Below are positions 40,236-48,654 of a stretch of 64,000 nt of DNA, in pieces. The DNA lies in contig NZ_CP061314.1 of assembly GCF_018688255.1 (NCBI RefSeq), forward strand, positions 496,001 through 560,000, read 5' to 3'. The translations under genes were made by a program, and so were the position numbers. How positions within the stretch are numbered: the first letter of the stretch is position 1; each line of letters begins with the position of its first letter. The stretch comes from Polynucleobacter corsicus. Its GTDB lineage: Bacteria; Pseudomonadota; Gammaproteobacteria; Burkholderiales; Burkholderiaceae. Under the pieces are notes generated by a model that saw only the letters and a list, made by a program, of their open reading frames with translations, ran no database searches and had not been told where the DNA came from.

Positions 40236-41552
40236 ATGAAAACCGTCTGGGCACCATTGCCCGGCAGTCAGACTTTATTTCTGACATGTCCTGTGTATGA
40301 GGTATTGCTCGAAGGCACCAGAGGAGGAGGTAAGACCGATACCTTACTTATGAGCTATGCCCAGCATGTAGGCAGAGGTTTTGGCGATCATTGGCGCGGA
40401 ACACTTTTTCGCCTGACTTATCCCCAGTTGGCTGACGTAGTAGCCAAGAGTAAGCGCTGGTTCTATCAAATCTTCCCGGGTGCCAAGTTCAATGAATCTG
40501 ACTATGTATGGAAATGGCCTACAGGAGAGATGCTGTACTTTCGGTATGGCGCTAACGAGGACGACTACTGGAATTATCACGGCCATGAGTACCCATGGCT
40601 TGGATTTGAAGAGTTAACTAACTGGCGGAACCTATCTTTCTACGAAGCCATGCATTCAACCTGCAGGTCATCACACCCTGGAATGCCAAGGATGGTGAGG
40701 GCAACATGCAATCCATTTGGAGTAGGGCATGCATCTGTAAAGGAGCGCTTTCAGATTGGAGCTATCCCGGCGGGACAAATCATCAAGCAAGAGGGCGCAC
40801 TACCAAGAGTGCGAATACATTCCACCATTTATGAGAACACCCATCTTCTAAAAAATGACCCTAACTACCTCATGAGCCTAGAGTCGCTAAGCGATCCAAA
40901 CAGGCGTAGAGCCTGGTTAGAAGGAGATTGGGATATCCACGTGGGAAGTTTCTTGGAAGGTGTGTGGCAACCCTCTAAACACGTCATTGAGCCATTTGCC
41001 ATTCCACCGACATGGAAGGTATGGCGTTCCATGGATTGGGGATACGCTAGGCCATATGCCGTTTACTGGTTTGCTTTATCCAATGATGGAATCTATTACT
41101 TATGGAGAGAGCTCTATGGATACGGTGATAAAGAAAATACCGGCACTAGAGAGGATGCAACGGTTGTGGCGGAGAAGATCAAAAAGATAGAAATTCATGA
41201 CCAACGACTTGGTTATGAATACCGCATGAACTTAGCTGACCCATCTATCTTCTCAAAAATTGGCGCAGAGCGATCCATCGGCCAGATCTTCAGGGATAAA
41301 GGAGTGAAATGGACCGAAGCCTACAACGCCCCTAGAAGCAGAGTAAACGGCGCACAAGAAATCATCCGACTACTAGCTGAGGATAGACTCAAGATCTTCT
41401 CAACTTGTAAGCATTGGTTAAGAACCATCCCCCAACTGCCACCAGATTCATTGAATCCGGAAGATGTCGATACCGACGCAGAGGACCATGCTTGGGATGC
41501 AACTAGATACGGGGTGATGCGGGCGAGAAGAGTTGCCGATACTGTTGTTTGA
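40236..41552 (+). CDS. Phage terminase large subunit (TerL)
   Basis: A 438-residue packaging ATPase/nuclease. Walker A is EGTRGGGKTDTLL (about 29-41), Walker B is PWLGFEELTNW near 125-135 with the expected hydrophobic run and acidic pair, and the C-terminal RNase H-like nuclease has MDWGYARPYAVYWF near 265, LADPSIF and DAEDHAWDATRYG near the end. It should power DNA packaging into the capsid encoded by the same element. The portal gene, normally next, is displaced 7.1 kb to the right by a cargo block. Confidence 0.92.
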   Translation: MKTVWAPLPGSQTLFLTCPVYEVLLEGTRGGGKTDTLLMSYAQHVGRGFGDHWRGTLFRLTYPQLADVVAKSKRWFYQIFPGAKFNESDYVWKWPTGEMLYFRYGANEDDYWNYHGHEYPWLGFEELTNWRNLSFYEAMHSTCRSSHPGMPRMVRATCNPFGVGHASVKERFQIGAIPAGQIIKQEGALPRVRIHSTIYENTHLLKNDPNYLMSLESLSDPNRRRAWLEGDWDIHVGSFLEGVWQPSKHVIEPFAIPPTWKVWRSMDWGYARPYAVYWFALSNDGIYYLWRELYGYGDKENTGTREDATVVAEKIKKIEIHDQRLGYEYRMNLADPSIFSKIGAERSIGQIFRDKGVKWTEAYNAPRSRVNGAQEIIRLLAEDRLKIFSTCKHWLRTIPQLPPDSLNPEDVDTDAEDHAWDATRYGVMRARRVADTVV

Positions 41553-41706
41553 TAAACGAAAAGTCTGCTTTACATCCCATTTCTGCCGTTCAGTTAAGTT
41601 TTTTTGTGGCGCCTGATCGGCGGGTTGAAATCAAGGCCAATACCAGTCATAGCTACCCATAAGGCATGTGGCTACACGAAGTTGGCAATGCCTGTATATT
41701 TTGTGA

Positions 41707-42162
41707 ATGAAATCCCTAGGACTTAAAACGATTGCTGGATTGAAGTTCCTCAGGGGTGCACTGGCTTTAGGGGTCGGATTAGCTCTACTTGATGTTTGGC
41801 GAAATGGTACTGAGGATGCGACCAATCGTTTTACTGGCATTATCCACTTAGGTAACCAAGATCCAGTGTTTCAGTTAATTAGCAATTGGTTGGGCAGCAT
41901 TACGCAGGAGCAATTTCTTTTAGGAGCATTTGTGGCGTTAAGCATGTGCGCTCTTCGCTGGGTTGAAGGTGTGGGGATTTGGTTTAATAAAAGCTGGGCT
42001 GAAGTATTGGCAATACTGAGTGGATGTATTTATATCCCACTAGAAATGCATGTATTCATACAGACTAACTCACCATTAGCCGTGGCCATTCTGTTAATAA
42101 ACTGTTTGATTGTTATGTATCTGAGTTGGGTATTGCTTAAGAAATATCGCAAAGTTAGATGA
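41707..42162 (+). CDS. DUF2127 membrane protein
   Basis: A 151-residue protein of the DUF2127 family: LKTIAGLKFLRGALALGVGL, LLGAFVALSMCALRWVEGVG, then AEVLAILSGCIYIPLEMH and a final hydrophobic segment. Four predicted membrane helices. Function unknown. First gene of the cargo block between TerL and portal; it is convergent with the TetR gene, three bases apart. The gap 41553-41706 holds no gene. Confidence 0.8.
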   Translation: MKSLGLKTIAGLKFLRGALALGVGLALLDVWRNGTEDATNRFTGIIHLGNQDPVFQLISNWLGSITQEQFLLGAFVALSMCALRWVEGVGIWFNKSWAEVLAILSGCIYIPLEMHVFIQTNSPLAVAILLINCLIVMYLSWVLLKKYRKVR

Positions 42163-42164
42163 AC

Positions 42165-42797
42165 CTAGATACCAGGTTTACCAAGAAGCCTGACGCCCAT
42201 CTCAATCGCTAGGCGCCGGTGTTCGTCAGCACCAGCAATGGGGTCACCTTCAAAAAAAGGATTTCGAATTGCCATTTGAAGGGCTCTTACTTGGAAGCGC
42301 ATATCGTCTTCTGAAGTAACTCTAAATGTATTAGTTTGGTCTCTTTTTTGAGCCTCTAGAAAAGGTGCAATCAACTCATCCATCAGTGTGTTGAACTTTT
42401 CTGGTTCTTTGGAATGTTTAAAAAACTGTCGTATAGCCATCTTCAGAATGGCCTTGGGCTTGCTACTGCATTCTTGGATGCCAACTTGGACAATGTTTGT
42501 AATTAATTCAGTTAATGATCTATGTGGCTCGTGAGACTGAACTAGCTTGATCAGACTGCCAATTGTTTTTTTTCTACGCCACAAAAATAACTGTAAATAA
42601 ATATCATCAAAACTAGCAAAATAGCGATAGATAGTGCCAAGGGCATATCCCGATTTAGATGAGAGCGCCCGAACACTGGGCTCCTCTAGGCTGTCATGGT
42701 TAGATAGTTTGCCAGCTGCATCCAAAATATCTTCAATCGTTTTTAACGAACGCTGTTGTTGTGACTTTTTGGAATAGGAGCTCGGATCGTATTTCAT
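42165..42797 (-). CDS. TetR-family regulator
   Basis: A 210-residue protein with the TetR N-terminal HTH (SLKTIEDILDAAGKLSNHDS, then RALSSKSGYALGTIYRYFAS and FDDIYLQLF) and a ligand-binding helical C-terminus. It is divergent from the adhesin gene, with 220 bases between, so it probably controls the adhesin operon. A 7-bp inverted repeat GGGAGGT / ACCTCCC (42810-42816, 42856-42862) lies in the shared promoter region. Confidence 0.88.
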   Translation of the reverse strand: MKYDPSSYSKKSQQQRSLKTIEDILDAAGKLSNHDSLEEPSVRALSSKSGYALGTIYRYFASFDDIYLQLFLWRRKKTIGSLIKLVQSHEPHRSLTELITNIVQVGIQECSSKPKAILKMAIRQFFKHSKEPEKFNTLMDELIAPFLEAQKRDQTNTFRVTSEDDMRFQVRALQMAIRNPFFEGDPIAGADEHRRLAIEMGVRLLGKPGI

Positions 42798-42809
42798 AAG
42801 CCGATTGTA

Positions 42810-42922
42810 GGGAGGTTTAGTAAAACTTGCTAAATATAACTAGAACAAAAATCTGACCTCCCAATAATTACGCCTTTAGGCCCTGAATATATGGCTTTTG
42901 CTAACGCTAAAACTAGAACAAA
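42810..42922. promoter_or_regulatory. Shared tetR/adhesin control region
   Basis: Contains the inverted repeat GGGAGGT (42810-42816) / ACCTCCC (42856-42862) and a 12-bp direct repeat AACTAGAACAAA at 42838-42849 and 42911-42922. Possible TetR operator(s). Confidence 0.4.
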
Positions 42923-43016
42923 GGTGAGGCAAAAATCAACGTTTTCTGTGCGAGGATCACGCGATTCACTATTACCGACCATGCTAATGTGGAATTTAAT
43001 CGTTCAAAAGGTTGCG

Positions 43017-45650
43017 ATGAAACTTTTTCTGCTACAAAAATCCGCGTTGATTTATACCACTTCATTCTTTATTGGCTTGAGCTTATCTAGTAATGTATTT
43101 TCTCAAGTTCAATCCTGTTCTGGACTAGATTGCACTGCAACTGGTCAGGGCTCAACAGCTAGTGGCGACTTATCCACCGCAACTGGTGCGGGCTCAGAAG
43201 CCAGCGGCACTTCTGCCACCGCAACTGGTCAGGGCTCATTTGCCACTGGCGATTATTCCACTGCAACTGGTCAGAACTCTAATGCAAGTGGTAGTAGTTC
43301 TACTGCAACCGGAGTAGATTCAACAGCTAGTGGCTTCCTCTCCACTGCAACTGGTATGAACTCTGTTGCTAGTGGCTCTAATTCCACTGCAACTGGTGCG
43401 GGCTCAATAGCCAGTGGCGGTAATTCCACTGCAACTGGTTCATTGTCACGCGCCACTGGTAATAGTTCCACTGCAACCGGAGTAGCCTCAACAGCTAGTG
43501 GCTTCCTCTCCACTGCAAATGGTCAGAACTCTAATGCTAGTGGTGACGGTTCAACAGCAAGTGGCTTTGGATCAGCAGCAAGTAGTTATTTTTCGACTGC
43601 AACTGGCATGAACTCTGCTGCTAGTGGCTCTAATTCCACCGCAACTGGTGCGGGCTCAGAAGCCAGCGGCACTTCCGCCACCGCAACTGGTGTGGGCTCA
43701 ACAGCAAGTGATCGTAATTCTACTGCAACTGGTAATAACTCAGTAGCCTATGGCCCCAGTTCCACCGCAACTGGTCAGGCCTCAGTTGCCACTGGCGATA
43801 GCTCCACTGCAACTGGTATGAGCTCTGTAGCAACTGGCGGTTCTTCCACTGCAACTGGTCAGGGCTCAAAAGCTAGCAACATAGAATCTACTGCAACTGG
43901 TGCGGGCTCAGAAGCTAGTGGCATTAGCTCTACTGCAACTGGTGTGCGTTCATCAGCCAGTGGCGGTAATTCCACTGCGACTGGTTTATTGTCACGCGCC
44001 ACTGGTAATAGTTCCACTGCAACCGGAGTAGCCTCAACAGCTAGTGGCTACTACTCCACTGCAACTGGTGCGGGCTCAGAAGCTAGTGGAGAAAAATCTA
44101 CTGCTGCTGGTGTGAACTCAAAAGCCAGCGGGGATTATTCAACTGCAACTGGTCAGGGCTCAGGTGCTACCGGCCTCGGTTCCACTGCAACTGGTGAGGG
44201 CTCAGGTGCTACCGGCCTCGGTTCCACTGCAACTGGCGTAATCTCATCAGCCAGTGGTGACAGTTCCACTGCAACCGGAGTAGCCTCAACAGCCAGTGGT
44301 GACGGTTCCACTGCAACTGGTGTAGGCTCATCAGCCAGTGGTTATGGCTCAACTGCAACTGGTGCGGGCTCAAAAGCCAACGGCGCTAATACGATTGCTT
44401 TAGGTGTTAGTTCTACGGCTGGCACTTTAACAGGTGATAGTGGTGCAATTGCTATTGGTGCTAACTCAAGTGCAACGGGAATCAAATCCGTAGCGATAGG
44501 TTATGGGGTAATAGCATCAGCTGATAATGCGATCGTAATCGGTGATACAAATTCCGCAACGACCTTAGGCGGTACCTTGGCAGTCATTGGCGCAAGCGTA
44601 ACTAATGGGATTACAAATACCGGTAATGTAGTGACAGATACTTTAAGTACTACAGGTGCCGCTACTTTAAACAGTGCAGCGATTGCAAATAATGCTTCAG
44701 TTGGCGGCAATCTCTCAGTTGCAGGGAAAATTTTAGGCAATACTAATGTAGTTTCAATTGGTGCTAATGCTATTCAAATGGTATCTGGCGCTAATGGAGC
44801 ATCTAGTGGTATTTATGACCGTATCACGACTGATGGTCAAGCCCCTGGCGGAGCGGATATTCATCTTGGGGGCACAACGATTAGCAATGCAGGTGTAGTA
44901 GGGGTAACCCCTGTTAATGTTCAGGTAGATGGTGTTTTGTATTCCAATCAAGGCATAGTCAATACCGGAAATATTGGAACAGGTACTTTGACCACAACAG
45001 GTGAGGCCACCCTCAATAGCGCCACTATTATCAGTAACGCATCAGTTGGCGGTACTCTGGGTGTTACGGGCGCAGCAACCGTAGGTAGTCTGAATGCTGG
45101 TTCTGGGACTATTCAAACTACTGGGGTAGTTCAGGCTGGAACACTTACTACCACTGGCAACACTACAGTTGGTTCTGCGGCAAATTCGACTGTTACTGTT
45201 GGTAACCAAGCGAGCGGGGTGGGTACCTCAACTGTTAGCTTTAACAATAATAAATTACAGAATGTTGCTGCTGCAACCGCCTTAACTGATGCCGTTAATT
45301 TGGGTCAAGTGAATCAGTTGATTGCCAATTCTGGAGGCGCATCACCTGCACTTCAGAATCAAGTTAACGGAATTCAAAATCAGATTAATGGCATTCAGTC
45401 TCAAGTAAATCAAAACAATCTAATTGCTCAGCGTGGTATTGCTGGTGCCAGTGCGATTGCTGGCATTCCCGCCATTGAATCGGGTAAGAATTTTAGCGTT
45501 GGTGTTGGTGTGGGTAACTATGTGAGTGCAAGCGCCATTTCAGTTGGAGCACAAGCAAGGCTGACCCAGTCTACTGTATTAAAGATTGCAGCTGGAACCA
45601 CATCATTTGGTGGTGTTGTTACTAGTGCTGGCTTAGGGATCAGTTTTTAA
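43017..45650 (+). CDS. YadA-like trimeric autotransporter adhesin
   Basis: An 877-residue surface adhesin. The frame is open further upstream, but ATG 43017 (AAAAGG before it) gives a classical signal peptide (MKLFLLQKSALIYTTSFFIG). Residues 31 to about 480 are some 30 repeats of a 14-residue YadA head unit (STATGxGSxASG), then a neck, stalk-like segments and a C-terminal YadA anchor (about 826-877, ending GLGISF) that forms the trimeric barrel. It mediates attachment to surfaces or cells. It lies in the cargo block between TerL and portal, divergent from tetR, followed two bases later by a small secreted protein gene. Confidence 0.92.
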   Translation: MKLFLLQKSALIYTTSFFIGLSLSSNVFSQVQSCSGLDCTATGQGSTASGDLSTATGAGSEASGTSATATGQGSFATGDYSTATGQNSNASGSSSTATGVDSTASGFLSTATGMNSVASGSNSTATGAGSIASGGNSTATGSLSRATGNSSTATGVASTASGFLSTANGQNSNASGDGSTASGFGSAASSYFSTATGMNSAASGSNSTATGAGSEASGTSATATGVGSTASDRNSTATGNNSVAYGPSSTATGQASVATGDSSTATGMSSVATGGSSTATGQGSKASNIESTATGAGSEASGISSTATGVRSSASGGNSTATGLLSRATGNSSTATGVASTASGYYSTATGAGSEASGEKSTAAGVNSKASGDYSTATGQGSGATGLGSTATGEGSGATGLGSTATGVISSASGDSSTATGVASTASGDGSTATGVGSSASGYGSTATGAGSKANGANTIALGVSSTAGTLTGDSGAIAIGANSSATGIKSVAIGYGVIASADNAIVIGDTNSATTLGGTLAVIGASVTNGITNTGNVVTDTLSTTGAATLNSAAIANNASVGGNLSVAGKILGNTNVVSIGANAIQMVSGANGASSGIYDRITTDGQAPGGADIHLGGTTISNAGVVGVTPVNVQVDGVLYSNQGIVNTGNIGTGTLTTTGEATLNSATIISNASVGGTLGVTGAATVGSLNAGSGTIQTTGVVQAGTLTTTGNTTVGSAANSTVTVGNQASGVGTSTVSFNNNKLQNVAAATALTDAVNLGQVNQLIANSGGASPALQNQVNGIQNQINGIQSQVNQNNLIAQRGIAGASAIAGIPAIESGKNFSVGVGVGNYVSASAISVGAQARLTQSTVLKIAAGTTSFGGVVTSAGLGISF
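43120..44400 (+). repeat. About 30 x 42-bp head repeats of the adhesin gene
   Basis: Near-identical units around TCCACTGCAACTGG with larger duplicated blocks (for example the run ending in the GNSSTATG motif appears at about 43450 and 44005). Expected to vary in number by recombination or slippage. Confidence 0.85.
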
Positions 45651-45652
45651 AC

Positions 45653-45958
45653 ATGAAACTGTATAAACTTTTAATTACTGCTGTTACTTGCATTACCTCA
45701 TTTGGTGTTGTTGCTCAAAGTAACAAACCAGTACAAAAGACACAAATGCAATACATTGCTACCTTTGAGGCAGGCCAGCCAGGGGCCGGAATTTATAAAC
45801 TCTACGACCAGTCTGATGATGTCATTTGCTATGTGCTAATGCCTGAAACAGCATCTAGAAAGCAGGTTGACGGTAAATGGGTCTATGAGGCAAATTCGTT
45901 GGGTTCACTAAGCTGTCTAAAGGCGAACTCCCCAGCAAAATCTGCAAACAAAAAATAG
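45653..45958 (+). CDS. Small secreted protein downstream of the adhesin
   Basis: A 101-residue protein with a signal peptide (MKLYKLLITAVTCITSFGVV), then a small soluble domain with GIYKLYDQSDDVICYVLMPE and two cysteines that may form a disulfide. It starts two bases after the adhesin stop. It might assist adhesin export or be periplasmic; unrecognised. Confidence 0.65.
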   Translation: MKLYKLLITAVTCITSFGVVAQSNKPVQKTQMQYIATFEAGQPGAGIYKLYDQSDDVICYVLMPETASRKQVDGKWVYEANSLGSLSCLKANSPAKSANKK

Positions 45959-46036
45959 TGAGATTAATTCTTCCAATTATCTGCTTTGGGTTGATAGGCG
46001 CTCAAATGATCAAATTAACTTAATTTTTAGGGCATT

Positions 46037-48511
46037 ATGAATACCTCATTTAAAAAATTATTTCTTGTTGTACTGGCTTTATTATTGGGAGCAGTGAGCT
46101 CTTGGGTAAATGCAGCTAGCTGCACATCTAATACCTCAACGGCGACAGCCTCCACGTGTGATGGACCATTATTAATCAATGCTGATACAAGTAATTTAAA
46201 TAATGCCGGAACAATTATCAACACGGGATCAGGCGCTAGCAATTTTGGCATTGATTCAAGTGCGAATATTGCTGGAAACCTTTTAAATTCTGGTAGCGTT
46301 TTAATTTCTAATTTGACAGGGTCAATCAATAAACCTTTTGGAATAAATATTGGGACTGCCAATAAAACTATTAATGCCTTAACAAATAGTGGCAGTATTT
46401 CAGTAACGAATACCTCTACTCAAAGCACGGCTGATACATCGGCAATATATGCTGTAGGTATATATCAAATTCAAGCAAGCACGCTTAAAACCTTGATCAA
46501 TACAGCCGCTGGCCAGATCTCTGCAGTGGGAACTAACATTGCAACAGGTAACGCTTATGGTATTTCTAACTTCGGGACTATTGGTCTTAATACCTGTGGG
46601 GGTGCGAACGATGATGTAAGTTGTAATGCCGTTGGATTATTAAAAAATAGTGGAGCCATTACTGTTAGTAATAATGGCTTTGGCACCTCCAGAGGGATCA
46701 ATAACGGCTCTAATGGCAGTGGAATAGCTACTATATATCGTATAGACAACATTGGTACCATTTCTGCTTACGGTAATAGTCACACCATTGCAGACGGTGC
46801 TCCATACGGCCCTTATGACGCAATTGGCATTTATAACCATGGTACTGGTTCCTATGTAAATGGTAATTTAATAGGGGCGATCAATAACTCAGGATCAATT
46901 ACATCGGATCGATATGGCATTCAAAATAACAATGCGGGAAGCATACATTTTATAAATAACACGGGACTAATTAGCATTACCTCTACTGCGAATATAGACG
47001 CGGTCACTGCAGGGAATACAAATGTAGCGGCAGGCATTCTCAACGTTGGCAGCACTATAGGAAGTTTGGTCAATAGCGGCAGCATTGGTGTGGATGGCGA
47101 CAATAGAAATGGAATTATTAATGCCTCGAATAATCTTCAGGGTGGTGCTGCCACTATTACAGTAATTACTAACACGGGTACCATTGCGGGTAGCTCGAGC
47201 GGTGGCTATTCGATTGTCAATACGGGCAGCATTGGCACACTTAATAATTCGCAAGGCGCAGGAAATGTATCTGGTGCATTGACTTATTACGGCACTCTTC
47301 CAGCTAACTACAACAACATCATCAGCAGTCCGACATCCTTTGGTAGGTTAGCGGTAACCAGTGCCACAGGCACTACTACCTTCGGCATATACTCCGGTTC
47401 AACAGTTCGTAATGGCACTTACGCCTCTGTATTAACTGGCATTACTTCTAGCAATCTCATGAGCACCACGGGCACCTATGGCTCTGCTTCTTGGGTGTTA
47501 AGTAATAGCTCAGGCAGTATTTGGGATTTGATTATTTCCGGTATTTACACCGGCCCCTCAGTCGCCAACACCAACCAATCCCTCGTTAATGCTGCTAGTA
47601 CACTACAAGGCACCTACACATTACAAAACTCAGTCTTAGCCAATAGCTTTTCTTATGACTGCAATGTGTTTGGCGCTAATGATGTGTGCGTTTCTGGTGG
47701 TGGCCGTAATACTGCTGTATCGGCTGCTAATGGCCTGAATAACACCAGCGCCTTATTAATTGCTGCTTATCGTGCGATGGCTAATGTGCGTGTGGGTGGC
47801 TATGCCGATCAGAACTTATCAGTCAATAATGCTGGTGCTGGTATTAACTTGGGCAACAACACACCATTGCTTGGCTTGTTTGCTGCTTGGAATGAAAAGC
47901 AGGATGGTACTGGCACAGAAGTTAAAGCATCTCTTGCTTACGGTCAAAAGAACACCACCATGACTCGCGGTGTAGTTGGTTCTGGCGCAACCGCTTCTGA
48001 GGCTGGTTCTGGCTCTTCGCAAATCAATAGCCAAGGTGCCCAAGTAACTGCCAAGTATGGCTTTGGCATTACTGACCAAGTAGTGGTTTCTCCATATGTT
48101 GGGATTCGTTACACACAAAATAATATGGGTGGTTACACCGAAGGCGCATCAAGCACTGTTACAGCACCACTCTCATATTCAGCACTCAATACCAACGCCA
48201 CAACTGCTTTAGCTGGCGTTGGCGCTCAATACAAAGGCATTCCACAAACAACCTTGTTTGCTAGTGCTGGTGTAGAGACGGATACCAATACAAGTAATGG
48301 TTCATATAACGCAACCAACGCATCGATTGGCGCAATTGCTCCAGTGAACTTCAATCCTAACCCTGTTAAGACTCGTCCAACAGCCATGTTAGGGGCTGGT
48401 TATGATGTGGAGAAGAATCAGCGTTTTGGTGTAACTGGTATCTATCGTCAAGAGTCATATCAAGCCACAGCATCAACGACTGTAATGGCTACTTACACGG
48501 TGGGTCTCTAA
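46037..48511 (+). CDS. Classical (type Va) autotransporter
   Basis: An 824-residue protein with a signal peptide (MNTSFKKLFLVVLALLLGAV), a passenger (about 30-530) of repeated SITNSGxI-like beta-helix turns (LLNSGSVLISN, ALTNSGSISVTN), a linker and a C-terminal autotransporter barrel (about 560-824) with the terminal motif ATYTVGL. It would be displayed on the cell surface; the passenger has no recognised enzymatic motif. It is separated from the small secreted gene by 78 bases and ends at a strong terminator. Confidence 0.9.
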   Translation: MNTSFKKLFLVVLALLLGAVSSWVNAASCTSNTSTATASTCDGPLLINADTSNLNNAGTIINTGSGASNFGIDSSANIAGNLLNSGSVLISNLTGSINKPFGINIGTANKTINALTNSGSISVTNTSTQSTADTSAIYAVGIYQIQASTLKTLINTAAGQISAVGTNIATGNAYGISNFGTIGLNTCGGANDDVSCNAVGLLKNSGAITVSNNGFGTSRGINNGSNGSGIATIYRIDNIGTISAYGNSHTIADGAPYGPYDAIGIYNHGTGSYVNGNLIGAINNSGSITSDRYGIQNNNAGSIHFINNTGLISITSTANIDAVTAGNTNVAAGILNVGSTIGSLVNSGSIGVDGDNRNGIINASNNLQGGAATITVITNTGTIAGSSSGGYSIVNTGSIGTLNNSQGAGNVSGALTYYGTLPANYNNIISSPTSFGRLAVTSATGTTTFGIYSGSTVRNGTYASVLTGITSSNLMSTTGTYGSASWVLSNSSGSIWDLIISGIYTGPSVANTNQSLVNAASTLQGTYTLQNSVLANSFSYDCNVFGANDVCVSGGGRNTAVSAANGLNNTSALLIAAYRAMANVRVGGYADQNLSVNNAGAGINLGNNTPLLGLFAAWNEKQDGTGTEVKASLAYGQKNTTMTRGVVGSGATASEAGSGSSQINSQGAQVTAKYGFGITDQVVVSPYVGIRYTQNNMGGYTEGASSTVTAPLSYSALNTNATTALAGVGAQYKGIPQTTLFASAGVETDTNTSNGSYNATNASIGAIAPVNFNPNPVKTRPTAMLGAGYDVEKNQRFGVTGIYRQESYQATASTTVMATYTVGL

Positions 48512-48537
48512 AGAGGTTCATTTGACCTTAAACAATT

Positions 48538-48559
48538 AACCCGCTACGGCGGGTTTTTT
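48538..48559 (+). terminator. Intrinsic terminator of the adhesin/autotransporter block
   Basis: AACCCGC (48538-48544), loop TACG, GCGGGTT (48549-48555), then a T run. It isolates the cargo from the portal gene downstream. Confidence 0.9.
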
Positions 48560-48654
48560 GTTGCTTTGAGTGTCTCAAATGGGTCGAAAGCGGTCTGTCG
48601 TTATTTATCCAAAATAAATTCATTTGTTGAAAAATTCGGCCTTATAACTAATGA

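Noticed and set aside
42891..43016. Upstream extension of the YadA-like adhesin frame
   Set aside because: It would put 42 residues before a clean signal peptide; ATG 43017 has its own ribosome-binding site.
43120..44400. Regularly spaced repeats that could suggest a CRISPR array
   Set aside because: The repeats are in frame, encode the YadA head unit, and have no unique spacers; no cas genes are present.
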